Source: Cohnella ginsengisoli (GTDB lineage: Bacteria > Bacillota > Bacilli > Paenibacillales > Paenibacillaceae). From it: a stretch of 64,000 nucleotides of DNA. A program made the position numbers and the translations under genes. The stretch spans positions 1,711,868 to 1,775,867 of the forward strand of contig NZ_JAPDHZ010000002.1 in NCBI RefSeq assembly GCF_029525555.1. The letters are read 5' to 3'. The notes under the pieces were generated by a model. The model made no database searches. It was not told the DNA's origin and saw only the letters and a list, made by a program, of their open reading frames with translations. Positions 46,759-55,919 of the stretch are shown piece after piece. How positions within the stretch are numbered: position 1 is the stretch's first letter; every line of letters begins with the position of its first letter.

Positions 46759-49210
46759 TTAGAAAAAACGAAGTTCGAAATTGCCCGCCGCGCCCTCGAC
46801 GACAGCGTGAAGCTGCCGGGTTTCGGCGTCGTATGTCCATTCTCGCAGCGTGGCGCCAGAAACGATCGCTTGCGCGGGCGCCGAAGACAGCTGCCGCACC
46901 ACGATCCGGAGCGTCTGCTTGTCGGCGTTCGCGCCCTCTTCCTCCTTCTCGATCCCGTGCGGCAAGCCGTCGTGCGCCGGTTGGCAGCGCAGCGTGCTCG
47001 AGCCGCTATGCTCCGACCAGCTGAACTCGCGAAGCCGATATGCCCCTTGCTCGTACGCATACGTCCTGCCGTCGTCTTCATACAGACGGAATTGGCCGTC
47101 TCCTCCCGCATAAATGGTCAGCGTGAGCGGCGCTGACTGCGCCGCTTCGTCGTCCGCGTACATCGCTAGCGGCTGCTCCGCAAGGATCCCGCCCGCGCGG
47201 ACGTACATCGGCATCGTCGCCAGCGGCGCTTCCGCGAGGATCCAGCGACCGCCCTCGTGACGCTCGCCCGTCCAGTAATCGATCCAGACGCCTGCCGGCA
47301 AATAAACGGCGCGCGAGAACGTGCCGGGACGCAGGATCGGCGCGATCAGCAAGTCCGGCCCGAAGAGGAACTGGTCGCACAGATTGTAGACGTTCGCGTC
47401 GTCCGGGAATTCCATGAGCAGCGGCCGCACGATCGGAAGTCCCGACACGGATGTCTCGTAGAATAGTGAATACAGCGTCGGCATGTGCCGATAACGCAGA
47501 CCGATATAGCTGCGGCAGATGTCTTCCACCTTTTCCCCGAACAACCAGGGCTCCTGCCGGATCGTATCGATGGCGCTGTGATTGCGGCAGAACGGAGTGA
47601 ACGCGCCCACCTGCGTCCAGCGCGCCAGCAGCTCGCCCGTCGTATGGTGAGAAAAGCCGCCGATATCCGGTCCCGCGAACGCGACGCCTGAAAGGCCCAG
47701 ATTAAGCACCATCGGGATACTCATCGCGAGGTGCTCCCAGTAAGCCCGGTTGTCGCCCGTCCACACGGTCGCATATCGCTGAATGCCTGCGTAGCCGGCG
47801 CGCGTCAGCACAAAAGGACGCTCGCCGCTCAGGTGACGCTTCATGCCCTCCTGCGTCGCCTTCGACATGAGCATGCCGTACAAATTGTGCAGTTCGCCGT
47901 GCGTCTTGGGATCGCCGTTGTTGGCGTGAACGACGTCGAGATCCATCGTCTTGGCATCGTTGAAGACGGACGGCTCGTTCATATCGTTCCAGATGCCTTT
48001 GATGCCGTGGCTCGTGTAATGGACGTGAAGGTCGCCCCACCACGCTGCGGCGCCGTCGTCCGTGAAGTCCGGAAACGCGCTTGGCCCCGGCCATACCGGA
48101 CCGATAAAAATCTCGCCCTCGAGCTTGCGGCAAAAGTACCCGTTGTGGACGCCCTGCCGATACACGGGATACGAAGGGTCCTTCTTCACGCCCGGATCGA
48201 CGATCGGAACGAGCTGGAAGCCGAGCGCCTCAAGCTCGCGCATCATCTCATGCGGCCGCGGAAACGCGACGGGATCCCAGGTGAACACACGGTACTCGTC
48301 CATATAGTGAATGTCCAGGTACAGCACGTCGCAGGGAATTTGTTTTTTCCTGAAGGTGCGCGCCACCTGCAGCACTTCTTCCTGGCTCATATAGCTGTAA
48401 CGGGACTGCTGATAGCCGATCGACCACTTCGGCGGCAGCGGCGTACGACCGATGAGCGCCGTGAGATGGCGGACGACATCCTTGAGCGTCGGTCCCTGGA
48501 CGATATAGAGATCCAGCGCGCCCTTCTCCGCCGAGATCTGATAGCGATCCGCGCGAGTGCGCATGTCGAATGCGGTGCGTCCCGGGTTGTCGAGCAGCAC
48601 GCCGTAAGCAGGGAGGCCGTAACGGAAATGGATGCTCCACGGAATCGACTGGTACAACGCCTCGATATCCGGCACATGCGGCGCGTACACGTCGCTGTTC
48701 CACATCTCGTAGCGCTCGCCCTTTTTATCGAGGAAGCCCGTCTTCTCGCCGAGCCCGTAAAAATGAGAGCGATCGTCCATCGCCAGCAGCGCCGTCTGGG
48801 AACGCTTCTCGTTCCATTCGATGCCGAGCAGGTTGGCCAGCAGCCCGCCGCGGTCGTCATAGACCTTGAAGCTGAAAGGGGACTTGACGGCGACCGCCCG
48901 CAGGCCCGGCGAAGCGATCGTGTAAGCTTCCTCGTCTTCGGACAGTACGATCTCTCCGGATGGAGCTATCGGCAAGATGGCGGTCGTCGTGCCGAGATCG
49001 GGGAGCGTTTTCGTCGAAAAAGACTTTGAGTCTTAAAATGCCCGCCGCGACGGGGACGATCGCCAGATTCGCGTTGTCGCCATAGAGAACGACGCCGTTG
49101 TCTTCCAATCGCGAAGCGCCGGTCAGTCGGCCGATCCGGCTGAGCGAATGCTTGAACGGGTCCTTGCCAGGACCCTGATGATCGGGATGAATCTCTTCGC
49201 TAGTCAACAT
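46759..49210 (-). CDS. GH31 alpha-glucosidase (frameshifted)
   Basis: The corrected product has 816 residues and no signal peptide. GH31 signatures are plain: the nucleophile region GIWNDMNEP, the acid/base WTGDN, the N-terminal HFYGLGEKTG and GPDIGGF. It should hydrolyse terminal alpha-glucosides in the cytoplasm or act on imported oligosaccharides. Start ATG 49210 is chosen for the AGAGGTG site. One extra base in G4 49000-49003 separates the first 70 or so residues (FDENAP|DLGTTTAILPIAPSG). It may act on products of the GH87-like enzyme encoded upstream of it on the map. Confidence 0.9.
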
Positions 49211-49319
49211 GCGATGTGACACCTCTGCCTACTGAAGATTGCTCCATCATAGCAGACGGCATTGGGGCGCGTAATAAGCGGGACTACGCATTGTATGCGC
49301 AGGATTACGGAGGTGAAAT

Positions 49320-49745
49320 GTTCCCGGATAGGAACTAACCTCCCCGCCGAGTCTCTCAGTCGCAGAAGTCCCGGACAGAAACTAACCAACCTCCCCGCCG
49401 GGTCTCTCAGTCGCAGAAGTCCCAGTTAGAAACTAACCAACCTCTCCGCCGGGTCTCTCAGTCGCAGAAGTCCCGGACAGAAACTAACCAACCTCCCCGC
49501 CGAGTCTCTCAGTCGCAGAAGTCCCAGACAGGAACTAACCAGCCTCCCCGCCGAGTCTCTCAGTCGCAGAAGTCCCAGTTAGAAACTAACCAACCTCCCC
49601 GCCGAGTCTCTCAGTCGCAGAAGTCCCAGACAGGAACTAACCAACCTACGCGCCGGGCCTCTCAGTCGCAGAAGTCCCAGTTAGAAACTAACTCGACCGC
49701 CTACCGAGTCGCTATGCCGAAGAAATCTCGGTTAGAAACAAAAGT
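49320..49745 (+). repeat. Tandem repeat array C, about eight copies, 51-bp period
   Basis: The core GCAGAAGTCCCAGTTAGAAA recurs at 49362, 49413, 49464, 49515, 49566, 49617 and 49668 with exactly 51-bp spacing, plus degenerate edge copies. Between cores the sequence (CCGCCGAGTCTCTCAGTC) is also conserved but differs from that of arrays B and D. Many units contain GTTAG-AAA-CTAAC, a small palindrome. Confidence 0.92.
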
Positions 49746-49854
49746 AGCTTCCCCCCTTTTGCACGCCGAACCTGAGAATAAATCTCTGTCTTGTCTACAC
49801 CGGCAAAGTCAGGTAAGCTAAGAACTACAGCAATTGATATGCAGCCTGAAGCAC

Positions 49855-49899
49855 AGGCCGTCTGCTCCGAAGCGATTCGGACGGGCGGCCTTTTTATTT
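49855..49899 (+). promoter_or_regulatory. Terminator-like hairpin in the leader of the DUF559-like gene
   Basis: AGGCCG (49855-49860) pairs with CGGCCT (49886-49891), and inner TCCGA (49866-49870) with TCGGA (49877-49881). TTTTTATTTT follows, and the start codon lies 24 bp on. Its place before the gene suggests attenuation, or shielding of the gene from read-through out of the array. Confidence 0.6.
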
Positions 49900-49922
49900 T
49901 GTTCCCGAGGGGGGGATTAATC

Positions 49923-50606
49923 ATGGCAGACCGCTTGTTCGAGACGGCTTATCAGGAAATGATGGCAAAGGCGATCCGCAGCAGTAAAGGCGAGCGAAAA
50001 AGGAGACTGAAGGACTGCGACAGATACAACGAAAAGTTAGCTCTCGAGAGCGTGTGGTGGCCGGCCGTCGGCAATCTCGATTACATTTTTCCAGAATACG
50101 AAGTGGCTGATTTCAATGGGGTCATTCGATTTGTTGACAATGCCTATGTACCGCCAGGCGCTCGCAGAGGTATGTTCATGGAATCGGATGCTTACGGAAC
50201 TCATTATAGAGACGTAAACCGGTACAGATTTGCGGACAATCTTGAGCGGCAAAATCTCTTCCTCATCGATGGCTGGCATATTCTACGATTTAGTAGAGAC
50301 GATATGTTGGAAAGATCCAAACGTTGTCAGCAAACGTTATTAATGGCGATGGCGGCTTGGGGATACGGTGGCAACGGAGCTAACGCGCTTGAATTAAGTC
50401 TAAATGAACGTGCGATATTGCATTGGTGCGGCAAGCAGAGAAGCACGATCAAGATCAAAGAGGTAATGTCCGCGCTCAAAATCGGTCATCAAGCGGCTTT
50501 TGCGGGATTGCAAGCCTTGGATGCGAAAGGGATCGTTAAATCAAATCAAACGCCTAGCGGTCGAATCACAAGTTACGCAGTACTGCCCAAATTGTATAAA
50601 ATTTAA
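49923..50606 (+). CDS. DUF559/Vsr-like endonuclease-fold protein with C-terminal winged helix
   Basis: The 227-residue product has a domain resembling the DUF559/very-short-patch-repair PD-(D/E)XK fold (about 30-150): RFVDNAYVPPG, MESDAYGTHYRD, then GWHILRFSRDDM. A C-terminal segment (about 165-227; ILHWCGKQRSTIKIKEVMSALKIGHQAAFAGLQALDAKGIV) looks like a winged helix. It probably binds or nicks DNA. ATG 49923 follows GAGGGGGG. G+C content looks clearly lower than in its neighbours, a sign of transfer. It is bracketed by 51-bp repeat arrays in inverted orientation, so it may be a repeat-associated nuclease. The family call is by pattern only. Confidence 0.6.
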   Translation: MADRLFETAYQEMMAKAIRSSKGERKRRLKDCDRYNEKLALESVWWPAVGNLDYIFPEYEVADFNGVIRFVDNAYVPPGARRGMFMESDAYGTHYRDVNRYRFADNLERQNLFLIDGWHILRFSRDDMLERSKRCQQTLLMAMAAWGYGGNGANALELSLNERAILHWCGKQRSTIKIKEVMSALKIGHQAAFAGLQALDAKGIVKSNQTPSGRITSYAVLPKLYKI

Positions 50607-50985
50607 TGTAATGGAAGCTTCGGCAGGTGAAAGAATGTGCGTGCGGGCTGGATCATCTGCTCCTAGGCGAGACTTTTGCGGCGGAGCGCCGGGGCGAGTT
50701 AGCCAGTTTGTTTCTAACCGAGACTTCGGCGACCGCGCGATGGCGCAGGATGGCCCGTTTGTTCCTAATCGAGACTTCGGCGACCGCGTGATGGCGCAGG
50801 ATGACTAGTTTGTTCCTAACCGAGACTTCGGCGACCGCGCGATGGCGCAGGATGGCCCGTTTGTTCCTAACCGAGACTTCGACGGCGACGCGATGGCGCA
50901 GGATGACTCACGATGTAGCCCTCTCTTGCGCAGCTCCCTAAGCAAACGCCGCGCGGACATCTGCCCGCACGGCGCTCTCACACCA
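50607..50985. other. 379-bp intergenic region containing array D
   Basis: No gene is supported. It contains the inverted 51-bp array and, near 50955-50985, a GC-rich stem (GCCG...CGGC) that may end the binding-protein gene. Confidence 0.65.
50650..50915 (-). repeat. Tandem repeat array D, five copies, 51-bp period, inverted orientation
   Basis: GAGACTT recurs at 50669, 50720, 50771, 50822 and 50873 with exactly 51-bp spacing. The core GTTCCTAACCGAGACTTC is the reverse complement of the core of arrays B and C. The flank (GGCGACCGCGCGATGGCGCA) is specific to this array. Confidence 0.9.
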
Positions 50986-52449
50986 CTATTCGACTTTAAT
51001 AGCGTCGTAGAACTTGGACTGCATCGTCTTGGCCGCGACGTCGAGTTGGCCTTTGATGTCGGTGCCCTTCTTCGAGAACACTTCTTGGATGACGTTGGTC
51101 ATCGTGGCGTAGTAGTCCTGCGTGTTGTACTGCGCTTCCGGCTTGCCGTCGAGCAGCGCCTGGGAGTCCGCGTTGTACTGGTAGACGTTGTCGTACTTGG
51201 CGTAGACGGCCTTGACCTTCTGGCCATACTCGGAGTCGTCCTTGAAGTACTGGATGACCGGCGGGATGAAGTATTTGTTGTCTTTCTTGCGCGCCTGGAT
51301 GTTCTCTTCGACGGAGGCAAGGCCCTTGTCGGAGAAGTAGTCGAACACGGCGTACTGGAACGCGATCGCTTGCTCGTCCTTGGTGGCGTTCGGGTTAATG
51401 ACGAGGAAGTCGCCGCCGAGCACGCCGGTGTGCTTGCCGCCGGCTTCGGCCGCCGGCATCGGGTACACGAGCACGTCTTCCGGCTTCATGCCGCCCTGGT
51501 TCAGCGCTTGATCGACGGGACCGTCCGGTCCGGCGATGACCATGGCCGTGCGGCCTTGCGCGAACGCGCCTACGGCGTCGCCCCAGCCGAGCGCCCAATC
51601 TTTCGGAATGGCTTTGGCTTCCCAAGCCAGCTTGTTGTAGAATTCCATCGCTTTGACGCCCGCGTCGCTATTGAACGCAGAAGTGACTTTGCCGTCCGCG
51701 ACATTTTGAATCTCGCCGCCCGCTTCGAACAGGAAGTTGGTCCAGTTCCAGCCGGCTTCGTTGCCCTTGCCCATCGGCGCGATGCCCGCGATGCCTTTGC
51801 CAGGGTCGGCGACGGCCTGCGCTGTCTTCAGCATGTCGTCCCAGGTCCAATCGTAAGCCGGTACGGCGACGCCTTTGCCGTCGAGCAGCTTCTTGTTGAC
51901 GACGGTGCCGGTCACGTAGCCTTGCTGCGCGATGCCGTATACTTTATCGCCAAGGATGAACTGATCCTGCAGGATCGGGTTCATCTGATCCTTATACTGG
52001 TAAGCGTTGAACAGATCCGTAATATCCGCAGCCCAGCCCTTTTCCGCGAGGAACTTGCCTTCTGTGGCGTACGTGTTGAACAGGGTCGGCGCTTCGCCCG
52101 CGCCCATTTTCATGCCGATCTCGTTCGGGTTGTACTGCCAGTCGCTCTTAACGATCGTGACGTTCGGATATACTTCGTTGAACCGTTTGATCTTGTCGTC
52201 TTCGAGCGCCCGCTTCTCTACGAGATCAGGCGTCGGATAGTAAATGCTGATCGTCACTTTCTTTTGCGTAAGGTCGTCTGCTGGCGCGGCGCTCGCGCTG
52301 CCGCTGGCTTCGGCGGTCGGCGCGGCCGAAGACGATGCCGGCGCGGCGGACGAGGAACTCGAAGCATTGTTGTTGTTATTGCCGCCGCACGCGGACAGCA
52401 GCAGCGCCGAGGCGGCCAGCGTGGCCAGGGTCATTGAAGTCTTGCGCAT
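50986..52449 (-). CDS. Sugar ABC transporter substrate-binding lipoprotein
   Basis: The 487-residue lipoprotein is intact. The signal with lipobox LSAC is followed by a Ser/Ala-rich linker, then a type-1 extracellular solute-binding fold with Trp-rich binding-site segments (YDWTWDDML, GWNWTNFLFEAGG). ATG 52449 follows GGGGGAG. It is the last gene of the second sugar cluster, separated from the permease genes by 253 bp that carries its own predicted promoter and repeated regulator motifs. The substrate is unknown. Confidence 0.92.
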   Translation of the reverse strand: MRKTSMTLATLAASALLLSACGGNNNNNASSSSSAAPASSSAAPTAEASGSASAAPADDLTQKKVTISIYYPTPDLVEKRALEDDKIKRFNEVYPNVTIVKSDWQYNPNEIGMKMGAGEAPTLFNTYATEGKFLAEKGWAADITDLFNAYQYKDQMNPILQDQFILGDKVYGIAQQGYVTGTVVNKKLLDGKGVAVPAYDWTWDDMLKTAQAVADPGKGIAGIAPMGKGNEAGWNWTNFLFEAGGEIQNVADGKVTSAFNSDAGVKAMEFYNKLAWEAKAIPKDWALGWGDAVGAFAQGRTAMVIAGPDGPVDQALNQGGMKPEDVLVYPMPAAEAGGKHTGVLGGDFLVINPNATKDEQAIAFQYAVFDYFSDKGLASVEENIQARKKDNKYFIPPVIQYFKDDSEYGQKVKAVYAKYDNVYQYNADSQALLDGKPEAQYNTQDYYATMTNVIQEVFSKKGTDIKGQLDVAAKTMQSKFYDAIKVE

Positions 52450-52492
52450 GGTAACTCCCCCTTTTCGATAGGTATGAATTGGTTACACGCTC

Positions 52493-52498
52493 ATCATA
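52493..52498 (-). promoter_or_regulatory. Candidate -10 box of the binding-protein gene
   Basis: TATGAT on the minus strand, about 45 bp before the start, without a clear -35. This suits an activator-dependent promoter. The gap 52450-52702 has no gene. Confidence 0.45.
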
Positions 52499-52521
52499 AT
52501 GGAGGCGTTTGAACCGGCGCG

Positions 52522-52541
52522 ATGTGCATTCCTACTTCGAT
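52522..52541. promoter_or_regulatory. Degenerate copy of the ATGTGCG motif near the promoter
   Basis: ATGTGCATTCCTACTTCGAT keeps the left half-site only. It is centred about 45 bp upstream of the inferred transcription start, where an AraC-type activator would touch polymerase. Confidence 0.35.
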
Positions 52542-52565
52542 CGTGTGCAGGTTTACGATCCGGCG

Positions 52566-52585
52566 ATGTGCGTAAAATCGCACAT
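52566..52585. promoter_or_regulatory. Regulator motif, perfect copy
   Basis: ATGTGCGTAAAATCGCACAT is a perfect 7-bp-arm inverted repeat with a 6-nt centre, about 90 bp before the inferred transcription start. Confidence 0.65.
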
Positions 52586-52588
52586 TCG

Positions 52589-52608
52589 CCCTGCGTAGAA
52601 CCGCACAT
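52589..52608. promoter_or_regulatory. Regulator motif, second copy
   Basis: CCCTGCGTAGAACCGCACAT keeps the right half fully and is offset 23 bp (about two helical turns) from the perfect copy. Confidence 0.6.
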
Positions 52609-52702
52609 ACGCGCCTCGCATCCGTCTAAATCGCGCCCATCGCCGACGGATGCATAAACGTCCGCGGATCAGGTTCTAAGCATCCGCTTTTCAACGCAAC
52701 GC

Positions 52703-53573
52703 TTATCCCTTGACCCCGCCCAGATGCAGGCCGCGCACGATAAAACGCTGGAAGATCAGGAAGATGGCGATCGGCGGAATCATGATCATCGTCAGGATGG
52801 CGAACCGGATGTTCAGGTCCAGCCTCCGGGCGTCGATGACGAACTTCTTGATCGCGGTCGCGAGGGGGTAATGCTCTCCCCCCCATGACCATGCTCGGCC
52901 AGAACCAGTCGTTCCAGGACGTGGCGAAGACGAAGATGGCCAGCGTCGCGAAGATCGGCAGAGACAGCGGGAAGGCCAGCTGCCAGAAGACGCGCGGCTC
53001 GGACGCCCCGTCGACGCGGAACGCCTCGAACAGCTCCTGGTTGATGCCATCGAAAAAGCTCTTGAGCAGCAGCAGATAAAACGCGTTCGCCCCGGCCGGC
53101 AGCCAGAAGGCCCAGAACGTGTTCATCAAGTGAAGGTCGCGCAGATTGATGAAGTTCGGGATGATGTACGTCGTCGGCGGGATGAACAGCGTCGCCAGGA
53201 AAAAGTAATAGACGGCCTTGCGGTACGGCCAATCGAGCCTCGACAGGCTGAACGCCGCGAACCCGATGACGACGACGGTGACGACCATGTTGCCGACGAA
53301 GATGAGCATCGTATTTCTCAAATACAGCGGCAGGTCGATGAAGCCCCAGCCCTTCTTGTAATTATCGAAGTGCCATTCCTGCGGCAGGAAATGCGGCGGA
53401 AAGGAATTGACCTCGACGTTGGCCTTGAGCCCGTTGAAGAGCGCGGTCGCGATCGGGTACAGCATGCTGACGCACATGACGGCGACGACGACGCACATCA
53501 GAATGTAGACCGCTTTGTTCAGCGGCTTTTTCATGTCGTAGCTGGAGACGATGCCGCGTTCTGCGTTTTTCAT
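52703..53573 (-). CDS. ABC sugar transporter permease, MalG-like (frameshifted)
   Basis: The corrected product has 289 residues and six predicted membrane helices. The EAA motif is EAFRVDGASEPRVFWQLAFPLSLP. The start ATG 53573 overlaps the stop of the upstream permease as ATGA. An extra base in C7 52878-52884 breaks the frame at MVMGG|EHYPLATAIKKF; correction restores the usual ending FQRFIVRGLHLGGVKG. It forms the channel with the 53570-54494 product. Confidence 0.9.
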
Positions 53574-54494
53574 GCCGCATTCCCTCCTCTGGCGGACAGC
53601 CGATGCTGAATGACGGCCAGCACGCCGAGAACGAGGAACATGAGCACCCCGAGGGCCGAAGCGACGCCGTAATTAAAGCTGTTGAACGCGTACTTGACGA
53701 TGTAAAGCGCGTAAGTCAGCGTAGTGTTGTTCGGGCCTCCGTCGAGCATGGCGAGCTGGGACTGGTAGCCCTGGGAGGTGCCGATCAGCTGCAGGAGGAG
53801 CAGCAGGCCGATCTGATTGCGGATCGCAGGCAGCGTGATATGCCAGATTCGGCGCCAGACGCCGGCACCGTCGATCTCGGCGGCCTCGTACCAGTCGCGG
53901 GGGGATGCTGAGGATCGCGGCGAGATAGATGAGCATCGCGGATCCGAACTGCTGCCACGTCTCCATGATGACGATGGAGATCATCGACCAGCTCTTGTCG
54001 GTCATGAAGCTGATCGGGGTGATGCCGACCTTCTCGAGCGCGGCGTTGAACGGGCCGACCGGATCGTACAGCCAGCGCCACAGGCCGTAGAGCACGACGA
54101 CCGGCACGACGTAAGGCAGGTAGGCCGCGATGCGCGCGAACCCCTGAAAGCGGCGCAGCTCGGAGATCGAGATGGCGAAAAGGATCGGCACCCAAAATCC
54201 GATGACGATACACAAAAACATATAATACAGCGTGTTCTTCACGGCGGTCCCGACGTCGGGGTCCTTGAAGATCAGCTTGTAATTGTCGAGCCCGACGTAG
54301 GAGTTGCCCTTCACGAAGTCGATGTGATAGAAACTGAACACGATCCCCTTAACGATCGGCAGCCACAGGAACAGCAGGAAAATCGCGACGGCGGGCAGCA
54401 CGAAGGCATAACCCCAGAAGTGCTTCCTCCATCGGTTCCGCGGCTTGGTCGCTTCCGCGCCAAGCGGGCTGGCTACGGCGGTTGTCTGATTCAT
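53570..54494 (-). CDS. ABC sugar transporter permease, MalF-like (frameshifted)
   Basis: The corrected product has 307 residues and about six membrane helices. The EAA loop is DWYEAAEIDGAGVWRRIWHITLP. It breaks at G6 53899-53904 (one extra base), where SIPRDWYEAAE is otherwise expected. ATG 54494 follows GAGGGAG. It is encoded 93 bp after the response regulator in the same direction, with a regulator-motif half-site in the gap. Confidence 0.9.
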
Positions 54495-54556
54495 ACGGTC
54501 TCCCTCTTTCTTTTTGTGCCTCCTCCTTATTTTAGAAAAAGGGCCTCCCGCTGAAT

Positions 54557-54576
54557 ATGTGCGTATCTATTCGGAT
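54557..54576. promoter_or_regulatory. Regulator motif half-site upstream of the permease genes
   Basis: ATGTGCGTATCTATTCGGAT has the left half ATGTGCGTA identical to the perfect copy at 52566. It lies just after the response-regulator stop. Confidence 0.45.
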
Positions 54577-54587
54577 CGTGAGTGATC

Positions 54588-55904
54588 TTACTTCTTCAGC
54601 TCGCTGGGCGAGATTCCGTAGTATTTCTTGAATATTTTGCTAAAATGTTCCGGCGATTCGTAGCCCACCCGCTCGGCGATCTCGTAGCGGCGCAGATCGG
54701 TCTGCTGCAGCAGGCGCTTGCTCTCCTCCATCCGGAGCTTGATGACGTACTCCCACAGGTTGAAACCGGTGTTTTTCTTGAAAAGATAGCTTAAATAGTT
54801 CGGACTGACGTGATTCCGCTGCGCTACCTCATGCAGGGTCAGACCCTTTTGCGCGAAATTTTGCTGAATGTAGGCCATCGCCTTTTCCACGATCTGATTG
54901 TTCTGCTCGGCCCACTCTTCCTCGGTCGGCTCCTTGCCGAACAGGCTCCACTTGAAGTCCCCGTAGTAAAACACGTGATGGTCCTTGTGCTCGCGGTTCC
55001 ACAAGATCGCCTTGCGGGCTTGCTCGCCGAGCGCGGGCAGGAAGGCGGCTCCCTTAAGAATCTGACTGATGCCGACGACGCAGGGCAGGTTCAGATACTT
55101 GGAAATGTTGTGGTGGAGGCTGCGGCCGATCAGCTCAAGCTGGTTGATCTTGTCGACGCTGGAGTCGCCGAAGCTCGCATCGTCCCAATGGATCAGCACG
55201 GAGACCTCTATGCCGGGCGTATAAAAGGCGTCGTAGCGCCAATCCTTGCCGAGCAGCTCGTTGACGATATTCAGCGCGGCATATTGAAGCAGCGCTTCGT
55301 CTCCATCGCCGTAGCGATGGCCGGACTGTTCGCGGTCGGGATCCAGCTTGACCTTGACGACGGCGAAATACGGACCCGCAAGTCCAAGCCGCGCCAGCTC
55401 GGACTCTTCCGGAACCGCCTCTTGGCCGGATAAGACGGCGTTCAACCGTTCCGTCCGCTGCGGGCCGGGCGTCTCCATGCGGAAATGCTCGCGTAACTGG
55501 GAAATCAGGTCGCCCTCCGCGGGAAGCGGCTTATCCATATGGAGCAGCACTTCGCGCACGGAGTCCAGGAACTGCTCGCTTTTGATCGGTTTGATGATAT
55601 AATCCTTGGCGCCAAGCTTAATGGCCAGCTGCGCGTATTGGAACGTCTCGTGCGCGGAGATGACGATCGCCTGAACCCAGGGCTTGATGATCTTCGCCTG
55701 GTGCATGAGCTCGATGCCGTTCATCGCGCCCATCTGAATGTCCGTGATCAGCAGATCGATGTCTTCCATGCGCAAGTAATCGAGCGCTTCGTGCCCGCTG
55801 CCCGCCGTGAAAATCTCCTTGATGTTCAATCCCGACGATTGCAGCAGGTTGCCGAGTCCTTTGCAGATGAGCGGCTCGTCGTCGACGATCAATATGTTGT
55901 ACAT
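54588..55904 (-). CDS. Response regulator with AraC-type DNA-binding domain
   Basis: The 438-residue regulator is intact. The receiver domain has the phosphoacceptor in LLITDIQMGAMNG and Lys in IIKPIK; the C-terminal AraC helix-turn-helix runs from LHEVAQRNHVSPNYLSYLFKKNTG to VGYESPEHFSKIFKKYYGISPSELKK. It follows the kinase gene by 15 bp and precedes the permease genes. It probably activates the cluster through the ATGTGCG-N6-CGCACAT motifs. Confidence 0.93.
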   Translation of the reverse strand: MYNILIVDDEPLICKGLGNLLQSSGLNIKEIFTAGSGHEALDYLRMEDIDLLITDIQMGAMNGIELMHQAKIIKPWVQAIVISAHETFQYAQLAIKLGAKDYIIKPIKSEQFLDSVREVLLHMDKPLPAEGDLISQLREHFRMETPGPQRTERLNAVLSGQEAVPEESELARLGLAGPYFAVVKVKLDPDREQSGHRYGDGDEALLQYAALNIVNELLGKDWRYDAFYTPGIEVSVLIHWDDASFGDSSVDKINQLELIGRSLHHNISKYLNLPCVVGISQILKGAAFLPALGEQARKAILWNREHKDHHVFYYGDFKWSLFGKEPTEEEWAEQNNQIVEKAMAYIQQNFAQKGLTLHEVAQRNHVSPNYLSYLFKKNTGFNLWEYVIKLRMEESKRLLQQTDLRRYEIAERVGYESPEHFSKIFKKYYGISPSELKK

Positions 55905-55919
55905 CCCTGCTCCCCCCTT

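Larger units (their letters stand above)
49211..49922. other. 712-bp intergenic region with 51-bp repeat array and a leader hairpin
   Basis: No gene is supported. About 425 bp is array C (49320-49745). The rest holds the leader of the DUF559-like gene with a terminator-like hairpin at 49855-49899. Confidence 0.75.

Noticed and set aside
49750..49899. A known riboswitch in the leader of the DUF559-like gene
   Set aside because: Only the terminator-like stem is clear. I could not match a conserved aptamer core by eye.
42155..50915. The 51-bp arrays as CRISPR arrays
   Set aside because: Both halves of each unit are conserved within an array, so there are no unique spacers. No cas genes are in the window.
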